Positions 1 to 12,230 of a stretch of 64,000 nt of DNA are shown piece by piece. The position numbers and the translations under genes were made by a program. Numbering within the stretch: the stretch's first letter is position 1; every line of letters starts with the position of its first letter. The stretch covers positions 4,314,242 through 4,378,241 of the forward strand of contig JAEMBT020000009.1 in the NCBI GenBank assembly GCA_018873245.2, read 5' to 3'. A model generated the notes under the pieces. It was not told the origin of the DNA and did not search any database. It saw only the letters and a list, made by a program, of their open reading frames with translations. The stretch comes from Archegozetes longisetosus (Eukaryota; Arthropoda; Arachnida; Sarcoptiformes; Trhypochthoniidae).

Positions 1-828
1 ATTTACTGTCTTTTGAGCACGATTTTGTACATGACACTATATATCAAAATATCTCCAATCTTTGAACTCTTTTTTGTTTTGTGTTCAATTATGTTCATAT
101 TATCTCTAATATTAATAATTAACACGATGTCTTCAGTTAATTTAGAGGCAAATAAATCATATAGGATATTAAATAATTATATGTTACATTCATATCTCTA
201 AATTTTTTATACTCATTTTAACATGATTTTGGATTAAGGAAATACCCGATGGGTTTAACATTTCAGAAAATTACTCCTTTGTTTTAAAAACGAAAAAGCA
301 AATCTAAAATTGATTCATATAGAAGTATTTTAGATCAACTTAATATTTAAAGAGCCTATGAGAGTACTTTACTACAAAAATTGAATCCTTTTATTTTTTC
401 AATAATTTAATACCTGAATAGCAGTAAAATTATAGTAAAGGCAGCTTTATTTATCTATAGCACATAGTTATATAAAACATGAAATCTTACATTGAGGGCC
501 CTGATTTCATATCATTAAAATTGTAAATAATTTAAAATACAAAAAATTCTACCCAAAGCATAGTTTTTCATTCTCTGTAAGATCCCTAGTCACAAAAAAC
601 AATTTTCACAAAAAATTAATTAATGTAATATAACTATAAATTAGTGTAGAAAGATGTATGAACTTTCTTATTCCTAGAATGCTTTCTATTGTTTATGAAA
701 AATAAAGGCTGTGCAATATATTAGGTGTTTTTATAATTAGTGAATGCTGCGTAGATAACTTGTTCTGTATCGTTGAGATAAAACATAATTATTGTCTATA
801 TTTTTGTCTTTCTTTGGTATTTTTACAA

Positions 829-1480
829 AATGTCTTCAAATAAGCAAATGACACGACAGAAACAAAAAGTACTCAATCAAAGAGTTGTGTAGTTTTATTT
901 AAATTATCAAAACGAAAATGAAAATTTGTCCCGATAGACACAACACAAGTCATTGGAAGACGTTTTTTCATGCAAGAAGTAAAAATAAGTTTCAGATAGA
1001 ATCAGATTTAAACCTAAAGAAAAGTTTACAAATAAATCTCATTAGGCAAGCCATAGATCAGTTGGGTGATACTAGCGAGTTCTTCATTTCAGAACGAAGT
1101 CTAAATGGTTCCATGTATAAAAATGAGTGCTTAAAGAAATAATTGCTTTTTTAGTCAATAGGCATCATCCGGACAAGGAAGTACTGTTTTGGCCCGATTT
1201 AGTCACGTGCCATTATCGTAAAGATGTACAGTAATAGCCAACAGCGAATGGCATAGATTTCGTTAGAAAAGAGGACAACCCGCATAACGTACCGCATGCG
1301 CGTCTTATCCAGAGAATTAGTCATTATGCAAAACTGAATACCTAAAACTCAAAACTGCATCAAAAGATCTTACTTCTTTTAAAAGAAAGTGTCGACAAAT
1401 ATCAACGAAAGTATCACAAAATTCTGCACAATAACTAATGAGTAGTATCAAAAGAAAATTGCGCGCGATTGGATAGAGGG
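829..1480 (+). pseudogene. Mariner-type transposase remnant (decayed)
   Basis: Pieces in several frames read as a Tc1/mariner DDE transposase with internal deletions: an N-terminal start near 829, then LNGSMYKNECLKK (about 1100-1139), then FWPDLVTCHYRKD containing the second catalytic Asp (about 1190-1220), then IDFVRKEDNPHNVPHARLIQ (about 1255-1310) and a C-terminal stretch to about 1480. Several stops and frameshifts separate them. It lies just upstream of a second, better preserved mariner and inside the insertion that splits GR-a. The motif order fits the mariner family; the exact clade is not assigned. Not functional. Confidence 0.65.
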
Positions 1481-1588
1481 ATTTTGGCACCAATTAAAGA
1501 AAGCAACAAAGAAATAATAGTTACAGACAATTTGTATATATTTTCATTAAAATTGATTTTTTTCAAAAATTCACTATTGGATCATATA

Positions 1589-3556
1589 CAGTCCGTTTTT
1601 TAAATAACTAAACTCAAATCTTTATAACAATTTTCCTTTACTATTACTCATGAATCAGAACTTACTAATGAGTAAGTTTAAAACATATAAAACAAAATAT
1701 GATCACTTAGTCATTGATTTTGAATTAAAGACACTTTTAATCATAAAAATGGTGTTCACAACAAAAGAAAGAATTTTGATTTTGAAAACTCATTTATTAA
1801 CTAAATCTTGCCATAAGGTTAGAACTGAATTCTTTGAAAAATTTGGTAAAACTGGGCCGACCAATGCAACTATTCTTAGGATTAAATCAAAGTTTGATGA
1901 AACTAGAAGTGTAGCGAATAAAAAGCATAATAGGCGACGCCATGTCTTGACACCAACGAAGTTGATAGAATTGAATGATAGTTTTGGGCAGAACCCTCAA
2001 AATCTCTCACCGATAGGTTAGTAGATCTGAAAATATCGAGATCTGCCTGCAGAGAAGGAGCGAAAATTTTGAATTTATTTCCACATCGAGTCACGTGTAT
2101 TCAAGAATTAAAGGAATCGGATTATCCAAAGCGTGTAAATTATTGTAAATGGTTTCTCAACTTCATAAAGTTTGATGATATTTTAGATTTGACATTTTTC
2201 ACCGACGAATCTTGGTTTCATCTATCAGGTTATGTCAGTTCTCAGCAAAGTAGGTATTGGGCGACCGAAAAACCGAAAATTGTTGTTGAAACACCTCTAC
2301 ATTCTAAAAAGGTAGGAGTGTGATGTGCAATTTCCCTGCGCAAAATTATCGGTCCGATATTCTTGAGAATACCATCACTTCCGAAGAATATGTAAAAATT
2401 TTAGAAGAATTTGTTTCTCAACTTGATAGCGAGGAAATAGAGTCAACCTTTTTCAACAGGACGGAGCTCCTGCTCATACTGCTAAAAATACTGCGCTTCA
2501 TCTCCAAAGCTATTTTTCTGACCGAATAATTTCAAAAAGTAGCAAATTTCTCGACACCGAAGCCGAATGGCCTCCGAGATCACCGGATCTTACAAGCCCT
2601 GACTTTTTCTTATGGTCTCATCTCAAAAATAAAGTGTACCGCTCGAACCCAAAAACATTAGAAGAGTTAAAGACAAATATAAGAAATGAAATAGAAAAAA
2701 TAAATTCTCAAACACTTAAAAAGGTTTCAGAAAATATGATTAAAAGAGTTGAACTTTGCCTAGAAAATAATGGTCAGCACTTTCAGCATATGAATGCCCC
2801 GATAATAAAAAAACCTATCTCTTAAAGCATTGAAACGAGTAAAACGCACTTAAAGTTGCGTTTCAAAAATGTTTACAAAAATCAAACTCATTGAAACTTA
2901 AATATGAAATTTATTATTTGTAACGTGTAATTAAACATATTCTAGGTCAGATTCATCACAATAATCTGATTCTTCAGAATTAAAATTAAATTGTGAGATA
3001 AAAATTCAATATAAAATTTTCTATTTTTTACATCCAAATAGTCTAATAATTAGTTAGAATAAGAGGAGTTCTCTTATTTGGCAAGCCATTAAATAAATGA
3101 ATCAATTTATTATTGATTGAATTAAACATTTTAAATCCTAATAAAACACTTGATTAATGCTTTATTGAAATAAATAAAAAGAGTTTTTTAAACATGATTA
3201 TTTATAAATTTTTTCCATTGAAACATATATTGAATTTTATTATATGAATAAAGTATGATGTGAGCTCAATGTTTAAAACAAAATCCGAAAAAGAAGTTAA
3301 CTCGAGATAGGCTTTTTTATTATCGGGGCGTTCATATGTTGTGATTAATTATAAATTTATTTTTACATATCTAAACTACTTTGTGGGATTACAGTTCTGA
3401 AATCACTTTGTAAGATTATATTTTATTATTAAAGGTTTATTTTGATACATTCAAATTTAAGTGAATGAGTAAGCGATTTCACTCTTGACTCACATTTCCA
3501 CAAGCGATAGAGTATTAACTGCAAAATCTGAGTCTAGTTATTAAAAAAACGGACAG
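1589..3556 (+). mobile_element. Mariner-family DNA transposon with TIRs and TA target duplication
   Basis: The termini are CAGTCCGTTTTTTAAATAAC on the left and its near-complement on the right (about 25 bp, few mismatches), each flanked by TA (1587-1588, 3557-3558), the Tc1/mariner signature. The transposase remnant occupies 1749-2824, leaving an unusually long 3' part. In that part 3304-3338 is an inverted copy, with two mismatches, of 2787-2821, the end of the coding region. Total length is 1,968 bp. It sits within the insertion that splits GR-a. Confidence 0.8.
1749..2824 (+). pseudogene. Mariner transposase, DD41D-type spacing, frameshifted
   Basis: The coding region starts at MVFTTKERILILKTH, a helix-turn-helix DNA-binding half. 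It continues after a frameshift near 1998 as SRSACREGAKILNLFPHRV, then FFTDESWFHLSGY (first catalytic Asp), FQQDGAPAHTA (second Asp) and WPPRSPDL (third Asp), ending GQHFQHMNAP. I count 41 residues between the second and third Asp, the DD41D (rosa/visitor-like) spacing. Damage seen: frameshift near 1998, Trp-to-stop TGA at about 2322, one-base losses near 2362 and at the T-run near 2452. The enzyme would cut and rejoin the element at TA sites; this copy is inactive. Confidence 0.8.
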
Positions 3557-4397
3557 TACTCATATTTGTACAAGAGATTATTCAACAGCTGAGACATTAG
3601 TTTTTGAAAACCCTAAAAATGGCTTAACTTTATATGCCTTTCCATGTGTCGTTTCGAAACAATTTTGTTATATTTTGACACATTTTAATATGATAAAGAA
3701 TATTTTATGCGATTTTCTGCAATTAAACTTATGCAAAATTTTTAATAAATTTTACCATGCGGAAAGAGGCTTCTTAATAATATTTTAAAGACAATGTGAA
3801 TTAATTCAGGTAAAAAATGAATTATTCAAAACATGAAAAAATATCATTACAATATTTTAATGAGAATTTTTAACGAAAGTATTCAATTACTTCGAAGAAT
3901 TACTGTAATATTGAAGCTTATGCGAATAGAAGTTTTATAACACCTATCGATTTCTTAAAATTTTATTTATATTTAACTTATGAATATATAAATAATTCGA
4001 GGATTTTCTACATAGTAGTTTACAAATACATAGTTTTTCAACTAACTAATTAATGATATCTTTAATTCATTTAATAATTGTACTATATTTTAGCGCATTT
4101 TAGAATTGTTCGGAATTTCTTGTTCAATTTTCTGCAATTGAACTTATGTCTAACTTTAAATACACTCAAAACTCATTTTTAGGTACATCCAATATTGTAT
4201 ACAGTGCTTTTATGTATACAGATGTCAAAAAAAAGGTTCTTTCCTTATATTCTTACAGAAAAATGTACTCACTTTTGTGTAATCAGTTTTGTATACAACT
4301 TGCTTTAAAGTACAGATTTTTAATATAGCTGTAGCTTTTCTAGTACTTTGATTTTTTGTACAACAATATCAAAAATATTCAAACGTACTTTAGATTG

Positions 4398-4656
4398 AAT
4401 CTTTAATTGAAGTAGAAATCATTGCAATGGTTGAAAATAATGAAGAGTCTAATAATGAAACCATAGTATAGGGAGAGGAAGAACCTAAACAAAAGTTCCC
4501 TACAAGATCTCAAGCCCTGTCTTACATTGTATCGTTGCAATGTTATTTTGGTCCATTATAAGATTACAATGATAGAGGCTACATGTTAGGAAAAGTTGAG
4601 AAGAAAATTATAATGAATTCTAATAAAATGAAACAAAGTACTCTTACCAATTACTA
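4398..4656 (+). pseudogene. Pogo/Tigger-like transposase C-terminus, decayed
   Basis: One frame runs from ESLIEVEIIAMVENNEE through an acidic stretch and FPTRSQALSYIVSLQCYF to KQSTLTNY and a stop, with two internal in-frame stops. The layout (acidic tail, a conserved helix of the type P-T-x-x-x-A-L-x-x-I-x-x-L, then a final Q-x-x-L aromatic motif) resembles the C-terminus of pogo/Tigger (CENP-B-like) transposases, whose last residues can form a PCNA-binding box. The upstream catalytic part is absent. Assignment rests on motif recall and is moderate. Confidence 0.5.
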
Positions 4657-4733
4657 AAATCAGACAGATAAAGATTAATTCATGTTTTCTATTTTAGCCC
4701 AATAGTCATTTCACCCAGAATAACAAAAATAAA

Positions 4734-5172
4734 TGTTCATTTTGACCCAATATCACACTAAGAATAATTTTTCATTGACTGATTATGGGTGATCAAACGC
4801 ATCAAAATACAGTCTATCCTTTTAACTTCTAAACTAAGACAAAGCAATTAAAGCTTTTCATATTTTCATATTTTAATCAGATGTTAAATAAATTACTCAT
4901 TGATTCCAAATTTGGTGCTTTGAAATAAACTTTTAATCATCATATCGACTTTACCGACGTATGAAGTTATCAAGTACGTTTGCGATCAATGATTTTCATG
5001 ACTTAATTATGAATTGAAACAGTTTTACTTTTATTTTAGATCTAATCATTTAATAATTTTCTATTTTTAATATTTATATCATTTTTTCTATTTAATAGAT
5101 TTGTTATGTAATAGCATTTGACAAGAGCTTCAATCTGTACTCTTCTTTTATAATATTGGGTCAAATAAACAT
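4734..5172. repeat. Possible inverted-repeat element
   Basis: The segments TTTGACCCAATAT (4741-4753) and its complement ATATTGGGTCAAA (5153-5165) face each other. Weaker matching extends outward with further GGGTCAA motifs to about 5270. No target duplication could be read. It may be a decayed TIR element near the end of the GR-a insertion. Confidence 0.3.
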
Positions 5173-6098
5173 AGGGTTATATCTTCTTTGGGTTAAAATC
5201 TCTTGGGTCAAGTCAGACTGAGTCTATTAGTGATTGGGTCAAATCAAACTTGGGTCAATCAGGGGTAGACCTTATTCCTCAACCTACCGGCAAAAGGTTA
5301 TGAACAACCCTTATAATATTAAGTAGTTGTATGTTATATTCAGGAAAACATCATATTTCGACCACCGCAAAACTAAAGGTAAAATAACCTTTAAAAATGA
5401 TCAAATTTGTAAATTAATCTATTCTTTCCAGAACGATAGTTAATGTCATTTATCGAAAGAATTAGTTAGAAAAGAGTTGGATTTTATTGTGGCAAACTAT
5501 TTATTATCGATTATTTTCGTGAATATGAAGTCAGTATTCTTTCCGAATAGATTTTTAAACAATCAAAATAATTGTTTACTCTATTACAGATAATCTTATT
5601 AACAGCACTGCTCCTTCTAAAACTTATTGAGATGTCGAAATAAAATCTATAGTATTCAACTTAAATACTTACTATTAATTAATTAAAACATTTTATTCTT
5701 TGTTATTGTTTTAAGTGCAATAAAAATGTTTATTTAATTACTAATTTTTATTATTCAAAATTATTCAACTTAAAAATGCTTTTGGATTCCTGAATGTTGT
5801 GGAGTTTTGTCTCTTTGAGTACTATAAAAAGATTTCATTCTTATATATTAAAAGTGCTGTATTATAAATTCTTTCGTTTATAAACAAATGAGCAGTTAAC
5901 GTTCAAATGACGAGCCAACCTTCTTTTTGAAACTCATCTTTATTGTTTATTTTGACTGAAATTATATCCATATAATTACACTTAGGATGTTTGAATGTGA
6001 ACACTAATAGTAATCGACATCAAATATGATAATCTATTTAGTGATCAATGCAAAACTTACTGTGTTTTAATCGATCCAATGCTGAGAATATGGATAAT

Positions 6099-6867
6099 GG
6101 GTCTACCACAATTCTTCCACACTTTTCAATTGATCACAGAATACAAGTGATGACCATTTCAAGTCGAATTGGCCAACGAATAGTAGCTATTGGCCATTTC
6201 TATATCAGATGAACTACGGAAGGCAACTGATGACCATTTTCAATTCAGATGGCCTACAGGAAGTAACTAATCGCTATTTCTATATCAGATAAACTACGGG
6301 AGACGAACGATGACCATTTTTGATTGAGACGACCTACGGGAAGTAACTGATGACCATTTTCAATTCAGATGACCTACGGGAAGTAACTGATGTCCATTTC
6401 CATATCAGGTAAACTACGGAAGGAACCGATGACCATTTTCAATTCAAATGACTTACGAGGAGTAAGTGATAACCATTTTTTATATTATCTGGTCATCAGT
6501 TGCCTTTAGTAGTTCATCTGATATAGAAATAGCCATCAGTTACTTCCCACAGGTCATCTGAACTGAAAATGGTCATCGATTGCCATCCGTAGCTCATCTG
6601 ATATAGAAATGGTCGTTAGTTACTTACCGTAGGTTATCTGAGATGAAAAAGGTCATCGTTCTTCTCCCGTAGTTCGTCAGGTATAAAAATGGTCATCAGT
6701 TACTTCTCGAAGGTCATCTGAATTGAAAATGGTCATTAGTTGCCTTCCGTAGTTCATCTAATATAGAAATGACCAATAGCTACTATTTGTTGGTCAATTC
6801 GACTTGAAATGGTCATCACTTGTATTCTGTGATCAATTGAAAAGTGTGGAAGAATTGTGTCACTCCC
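6099..6867. mobile_element. Foldback element with 9-bp target duplication (Mutator-like)
   Basis: The termini GGGTCTACCACAATTCTTCC and GGAAGAATTGTGTCACTCCC are inverted repeats. The flanks ATGGATAAT at 6090-6098 and 6868-6876 are identical 9-bp direct repeats, the length typical of Mutator-like elements. The interior is almost entirely two arms of ~55-60-bp tandem units built on GATGACCATTTT, CAGATGAACTACGG and GGAAGTAACT, in opposite orientation, so the strand can fold on itself. No coding capacity. It inserted into a receptor pseudogene (GR-b). Confidence 0.8.
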
Positions 6868-6876
6868 ATGGATAAT

Positions 6877-7190
6877 AGCCAAGAAGTAATTAGAATTGAG
6901 CTATAAATTAAGATTGTTTTGATAATAAAGTTAACTCTGACTGCAATCTTCAAAAACAATGTAGTGCTTATGGTAATAGCCAGCAGGGTCCGAATGGTGT
7001 ATATAAACTTAGACCAATTAATACTATTGTGTTCAATAATCTCGACATATATTGAATCAAATGATTTTAGGAATTTTGAAACTTTCGGACGTTTCATTTG
7101 TCTCTCAAAGTTGTCATAATTGCCTTATTAATTGATCCCATTTTAGAACTAATATAATATCATAACATGTAAAAATAAACTAACTAACAA
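6877..7190 (-). pseudogene. Gustatory-receptor-like pseudogene fragment (GR-b)
   Basis: Reading from 7190 downward, the fragment matches the middle of exon 1 of the intact neighbours: LVYFYM, SSKMGSINKAIMTTLRDK, then FDSIYVEIIEHNSINWSKF and the next two membrane helices to SWLLS. Two TGA codons replace Cys and Arg of the intact copies (within about 7095-7165). The 3' side ends at the foldback insertion at 6867 and I do not find exons 2-3 beyond it. It is 5' truncated as well. Confidence 0.75.
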
Positions 7191-10100
7191 TAGGTCTTTG
7201 TTTCATTTCGAGATTTAACTTTCGGTAAGTTAATAGATTTCTAAATTTCTAATAAACTCTTCATAATTTTATATAGTTCATATACAAAGACATCAATTTA
7301 AGTCATAAATATTTAAAATTATTTATGAGACTTAATTGTGGAAATCGGATAAGTAATTTTTAATAAATTGAAAACTTGTGAAAAATATAACAAAATAGTC
7401 ATGTGGCACAAAATTTTGCTAAATAATGAACTATTTCTTAATCCTTCAGCACAACTTAACTTCTGAAAACTTGGAATTAACTTTCGGGTAAAATATTACA
7501 CCATATTTTACAATTTTTAGTTACCCCATCAATTAATTACCAGTAGCTATCCATCAGAGCGTCATCTGTGGCTTACTACTTCTCGTATTGCTGATAACAA
7601 AATCACAGTAAAGCGACGAGAGTAGGAAACGCGAAGCACTGCGATGTAAGCGGAAATCTCTGTCCGTAGCTACAGGTAGGGATCTCAAAAGGACCTGTTG
7701 ACAGAGAATATTTTTTTGAAAAATTATAAGTCTAAAATTTTCGAGTTATTTTACCATTAAATGTCAGATAAATGACTGAGAAATACCTAAAATCTCAAAA
7801 AACTACATTTGGTCAATTTTATCGATATTTTTAAAGTAAAATTTGTGAACATCTTACCCTACTGTTATGGTAATGGATTAAATACCATTGTATTAAGTAT
7901 TTTGTTACAGTATTTCAATTAAAATCAATGACAATATTATAAAATAAGAGGTTTTGTTTTTAAACAACTTATATCAAAACTTATTAAAATACATTATTGC
8001 GACTTAAAACATAAAACCACTTACATCAAATGTGAATTTTTCTGTTGTAGTTTGAAACGCTCACTTTTAAAATTAATAGATTGACTTCAAAAGAAATTAT
8101 TTACTCTACTCAATGATATTTTACAAGTAGTCAAATGTCCTCTCTTCAGATGTAGTCAAACTTACTTAAGTTAATAGAATTGTGTTTATTGAGTGGTATC
8201 TAAATTTATAAATTTCATGTTTGCGAGTGTCTAATATGTAAATATCATTTTTAAATGTCAGAAAAACATTGAAAGTTTTCAAATACCTTTTTATTTTACA
8301 AGTTTACTGTAAAGTTACAGAGAGTTTTTTATGCTTTAAATGAATATGGAGGGTTCGCAAGCTCCTGTCTCCTTTTAGTTCACATGGAGATATGTACTTT
8401 TAGTCCTCTAACAATTGGCATTAGGGTACAGTGGATTGGCAATAGATTATGATATTAATGTATTTTTAAAATTTTGATAGGATAATCAAGGATCTCTAAT
8501 TTATTTTTGAGGAATATGAAAGTTTAACTCTGAAAATGAAAGTGAGATTACTAAAATTTTTCCAGCGACGGAAACGTTGATGAGCCTCGAAAAATGCCGC
8601 TTGAAAAGAATTGTTAGCATGATGATCTCATCTTCATCACAAGCGACTACTTTATAAAGGATTTTATAAGAGATTCTAGGTCAAAGGTCATCAAAGTTGA
8701 TCACGTAGGGTATCGATGAACTGAGCTCATTGAGGCGATTCCAACGATACATAGATTGAGGGAGTAGACCAATGGGAAAATTTTCATTCCGGAATCCTAG
8801 AAATTGTCAGTTTCTCTTTATTATTATATCGAGCCTCCGACTTAACATTGACAGTACTTCACAAATCTTTTTATCATAAATACAGTCCTTCCCCATTGGG
8901 AAAGTAACATTCCAAATAAATTTCCTGTAAGATTCCACTCGAAGCTATAAGGAGGATGCAGCACGACTCGTTCGGGCCTCAATTGGAAATGTAGACAGGC
9001 TAAATATTGATAACTGGTATTGGTATTTGATTTATCTCGAAGGATATAAAAATCTACATCTGGAAAAATCTCTCCAGCTTAAAAGAAGATACAATTTTCA
9101 GAATATGACATTACAAACAGATCTGATAAGCCCGACTCCCGCATAAAAAAAGCACACAATTGCAATGACAGACTTTTAGCCCGAGTTCTGTACTTCTAGA
9201 ATATTTTCTTCGTTAAAACGAGTTTACGGGAGGCGTACATCCATTGCCATACAAGGATAGAACTTATTTTCACTTAGAAAATAATGAGCATACTCGCAGA
9301 AAATATACATATTTCAATAAAGAAATTCAATTTAAACTGCTATAAGTCTAAAGATAGAAAACATTCCTATTGGGTAGAACATTTTTATTGATTTCAATTA
9401 ATTTCTATTTTTTTTTTCGTCAAAACAACTTAATTATCTTCAAAGTGAATTTATACCAAATATAATTTGTTGATTGGTGCACATATAAATTAAGTTCAAA
9501 CTTTTGCTAAAATAACTCTGTCATCAGCTTAATTAAAATTGAATTCTGTACAAATAATTTTCGAAAAATCACAGTATTAAATTGCAAAAAAATAAACAAA
9601 AATTAACTTGAGTAAGCTTTTAGAGCACTTATGAGATTATTGATTATAATTATCCAATCAAAGAATCAGTTTATTCAATCATTTTATTGGATATAAATAG
9701 ATATAAAGTGAATATCAGTAAATATTTAATAAGTAAGAATAATTATAGAAGCGTAATATAGATATCTTTCTCTTAATGATAAGTTATAACAGGTTTATAT
9801 TATATATGATTATGTCTTAAATAAAATTATTGTAAACAATTTAGTATTTTAGACATCCTATAAGTACAATTATATCTCGATTTTGCGAACTTCTTTACAT
9901 CTAATCCTCGTCATACTGAATATGTATTATAGGTTGCCAGCGGTTCACTCTACCGAGCTATTGCTGTAGTAACGAGTTTTAAGAATTATAGTGATAATAG
10001 TTCTAATAAATATATAATCCTTAAATGATTTATAATACAGACATTAAAGTTGACACTTAAATAAGTAGACCACTCATTTGGAAAATGTTTAGTAAATAAT

Positions 10101-10202
10101 AGTTTTTACGATAGAGCATAATTACATAAAAAATAGTTTACACATAATTCTTGTGGAATATAAAAATTAAATAATTAATAACTCTAGGTGCGATTTTATA
10201 TC
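7191..10202. other. Intergenic stretch without recognisable gene
   Basis: I see no coding signature on either strand. 7540-7690 and 8540-9260 are less AT-rich than their surroundings and may be old repeat remnants, but no family motif, terminal repeat or target duplication could be read. Confidence 0.4.
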
Positions 10203-10855
10203 AAAATATACGTAGGCGACTACGAAATTTTTTAGCCTAAGTTCTCATTAATATTTATTTGATGAAATTTGGTATTTAGATAGAACAACTTTTAGAGTAA
10301 AAAATACAAAGTTACACATATTCGTACCTATCGGCTATGGTTTTATACCTCTGTAAGCATATCTAGTCAAAAACCTCCCATAAAATTCTACATAAACCAC
10401 TTTAGGTTTCTTGTGAAATCCAAAAAGAATTAATTTCATCCATCATAATTTCCAGAAATTAATCGCCCAGATTAGATCAAGAATAAAAATTTGTGCTTTA
10501 AGTTTTTTAGCATTTTGAAATTTGGTTTTAGCCTTTTTCATCTGTAGATTTAGAAATGTGTTAATTATCTTCATTAACATTAACTCAATAGCGTCAGATT
10601 ACTTACAATAGCATAAAACATTTTTTCAATGGATGTCTACCGTAAAGATGTATGTTATGTAGTCGAATTTTGAGTTTCAATAAGTCGACCTACAGAGGTC
10701 TAAGACCATAGCCAATAGATATGAATATGCGTAACTATATGTTTCTTGCTTTTTAAAGTTATTCTATCTATATACCAAATTTCATCAAACAATATTAACG
10801 CAAATCTACTTAGGCTAAAAACTTTCATAGTTACCTAAGTACATTACGTGGATAT
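10203..10855. repeat. Long inverted-repeat element ending beside GR-c
   Basis: About 190 bp at the left end (TTTTTTAGCCTAAGTTC, GATGAAATTTGGTAT, ATCGGCTATGGTTTTA) is repeated in inverted, diverged form at the right end (GGCTATGGTCTTAGACC in reverse, ATACCAAATTTCATC, TTAGGCTAAAAAC). The right end stops about 20 bp from the stop codon of receptor GR-c. No open frame in it; a non-autonomous foldback transposon is likely. Ends are approximate. Confidence 0.6.
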
Positions 10856-10876
10856 TTTATAGATAAACCTTAGAGA

Positions 10877-12230
10877 TTAATGAGAGATTTCTATTAATTT
10901 AAGCAAAAAGATAGCGATTATGGCAGTTATCTGTTGGGTAATAAAAATTATTTACAAAATTTGTTCAATACTCGTAGGTTTTAAAACAACGATGGAATAC
11001 TCACTTCATATCCACGAAAGTAGTTAATAACAAATAGTTTCCAACAATAGAATCCAATTCTTCTCTGACCCACTCTTTCAATGAATGACATCAACTAAAA
11101 CAAATAATTTTCTCAATGTGTATAATTAATGACAAGAACTTTACATTTACCTTAACTCTCATGAAAATCGAAATAAATCTGGAATTCGAAGCGACCAAAA
11201 TAGAATTCAGAATTTTATAGGATTTGTTCGCTTCTAAATTGACTGAAGAGGCAGTATTTATGATGGTTAATAGCCAGGATGCAAATAGGATTGAACCATA
11301 AATGAATAATATTCTGATAATAAAATTAACTTTGACTGCAATCGTTAAAAACAATGTAGAGCTTATGATGATAGCCAAGAGGACCCAAATGGTGCATAAA
11401 ATTTTAGACCAATAAACATTATTGTAATCAATAATCTCGGCATATATTGAATCAAGTGATTCTATAATTTCTGGAACTTTCAGGCGTTCGATTTGTCTCT
11501 TACTCTTTAAAGTTTTGATAATTTTCTTATTGATTGATCTGAGTTTAGAATTAATGTAAAAACATAATATATAAAAGTAAACTAATTGATAAATAATAAA
11601 ACTGTAAATATAATAGAAATTATAAGCCCATAGAAAAATATAAGGTATTCCAAATATTATGAATTCTTTTAATGAATAATTAAGACTGAATGGAACAGCA
11701 GAAAAAATAAATCCGGCAAAGGGCATAACTATTTTGCAAATGATATCACATAAATAGAATAATGTTTTTGATCGTTTAATCATTTTGTAAACTTGTTTCT
11801 CGTCTGTGAGACCAATACTTTTTGGTGAAACTAAACCCGACATCATCTTAAATGGTTTAAGATAAGAGGGCTTTATATCATTTTTATAATTATAATAATG
11901 AATGATTTGTGAAACAATAGCTATTAGTGTTATAAGAGATGCACAAATGTTGAAATGGATTCTTGCTTTGAAATTATGAGCGAATTCACCAATAAATATG
12001 AGTAAATCCTCGTTTCCATCTGACGGTAAAAACAATGAAACAATACATCGAATAAATAGTTGTAAGTTTAATATGAATATGAATAATGGATTGTGATATT
12101 TATTCCTATGAACGAACTCATAAGGAAATAAAGACAATCCAGTTCTGTATAAATGAGTTGCAGCCGATTCGATGACAACATTTTGAGGCAAAATTTCTTT
12201 TGGATCAAAATTTCTTTTATTTAGACTCAT
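10877..12230 (-). CDS. Gustatory-receptor-like chemoreceptor, intact (GR-c)
   Basis: Three exons: 12230-11151 (360 aa), 11094-11005 (30 aa) and 10930-10877 (17 aa plus stop), all phase 0 with GTAAAT and GTGAGT donors and AG acceptors; 407 aa in total. The start is the ATG of MSLNKRNFDPKE, conserved in all copies. The protein is hydrophobic with about seven membrane segments. Exon 2 encodes ERVGQRRIGFYCWKLFVI and exon 3 a final helix, the same position as the conserved last exons of arthropod gustatory receptors; the usual TYhhhhhQF motif is not evident. Predicted role: ligand-gated cation channel for tastants or odorants in sensory dendrites. Head-to-tail with GR-d and GR-e. The assignment rests on topology, gene plan and the exon-2 motif, so a related seven-helix family is possible. 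Confidence 0.75.

Larger units (their letters stand above)
1..5643 (+). pseudogene. Gustatory-receptor-like pseudogene (GR-a), exon 1 split by a ~5.1-kb insertion
   Basis: The window opens inside exon 1 of a seven-transmembrane receptor gene. Bases 1-192 encode the last membrane segments and the family motif SSVNLEANKSY. The rest of exon 1 (5343-5378, ending at a GTAAAA donor), exon 2 (5440-5529) and exon 3 (5590-5643) lie 5.1 kb away and match the copy at 62.8-64 kb base for base at the splice sites. Exon 2 carries an in-frame TAG at 5467-5469 where paralogs have Gln. The interval 193-5315 holds two mariner-type elements and a pogo-type fragment, and is bounded by an imperfect 27-bp direct repeat (166-192 and 5316-5342). 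The family would be a ligand-gated chemoreceptor of sensory-neuron membranes; this copy cannot encode one. Homology to the neighbouring receptors is clear; the insertion history is inference. Confidence 0.8.
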
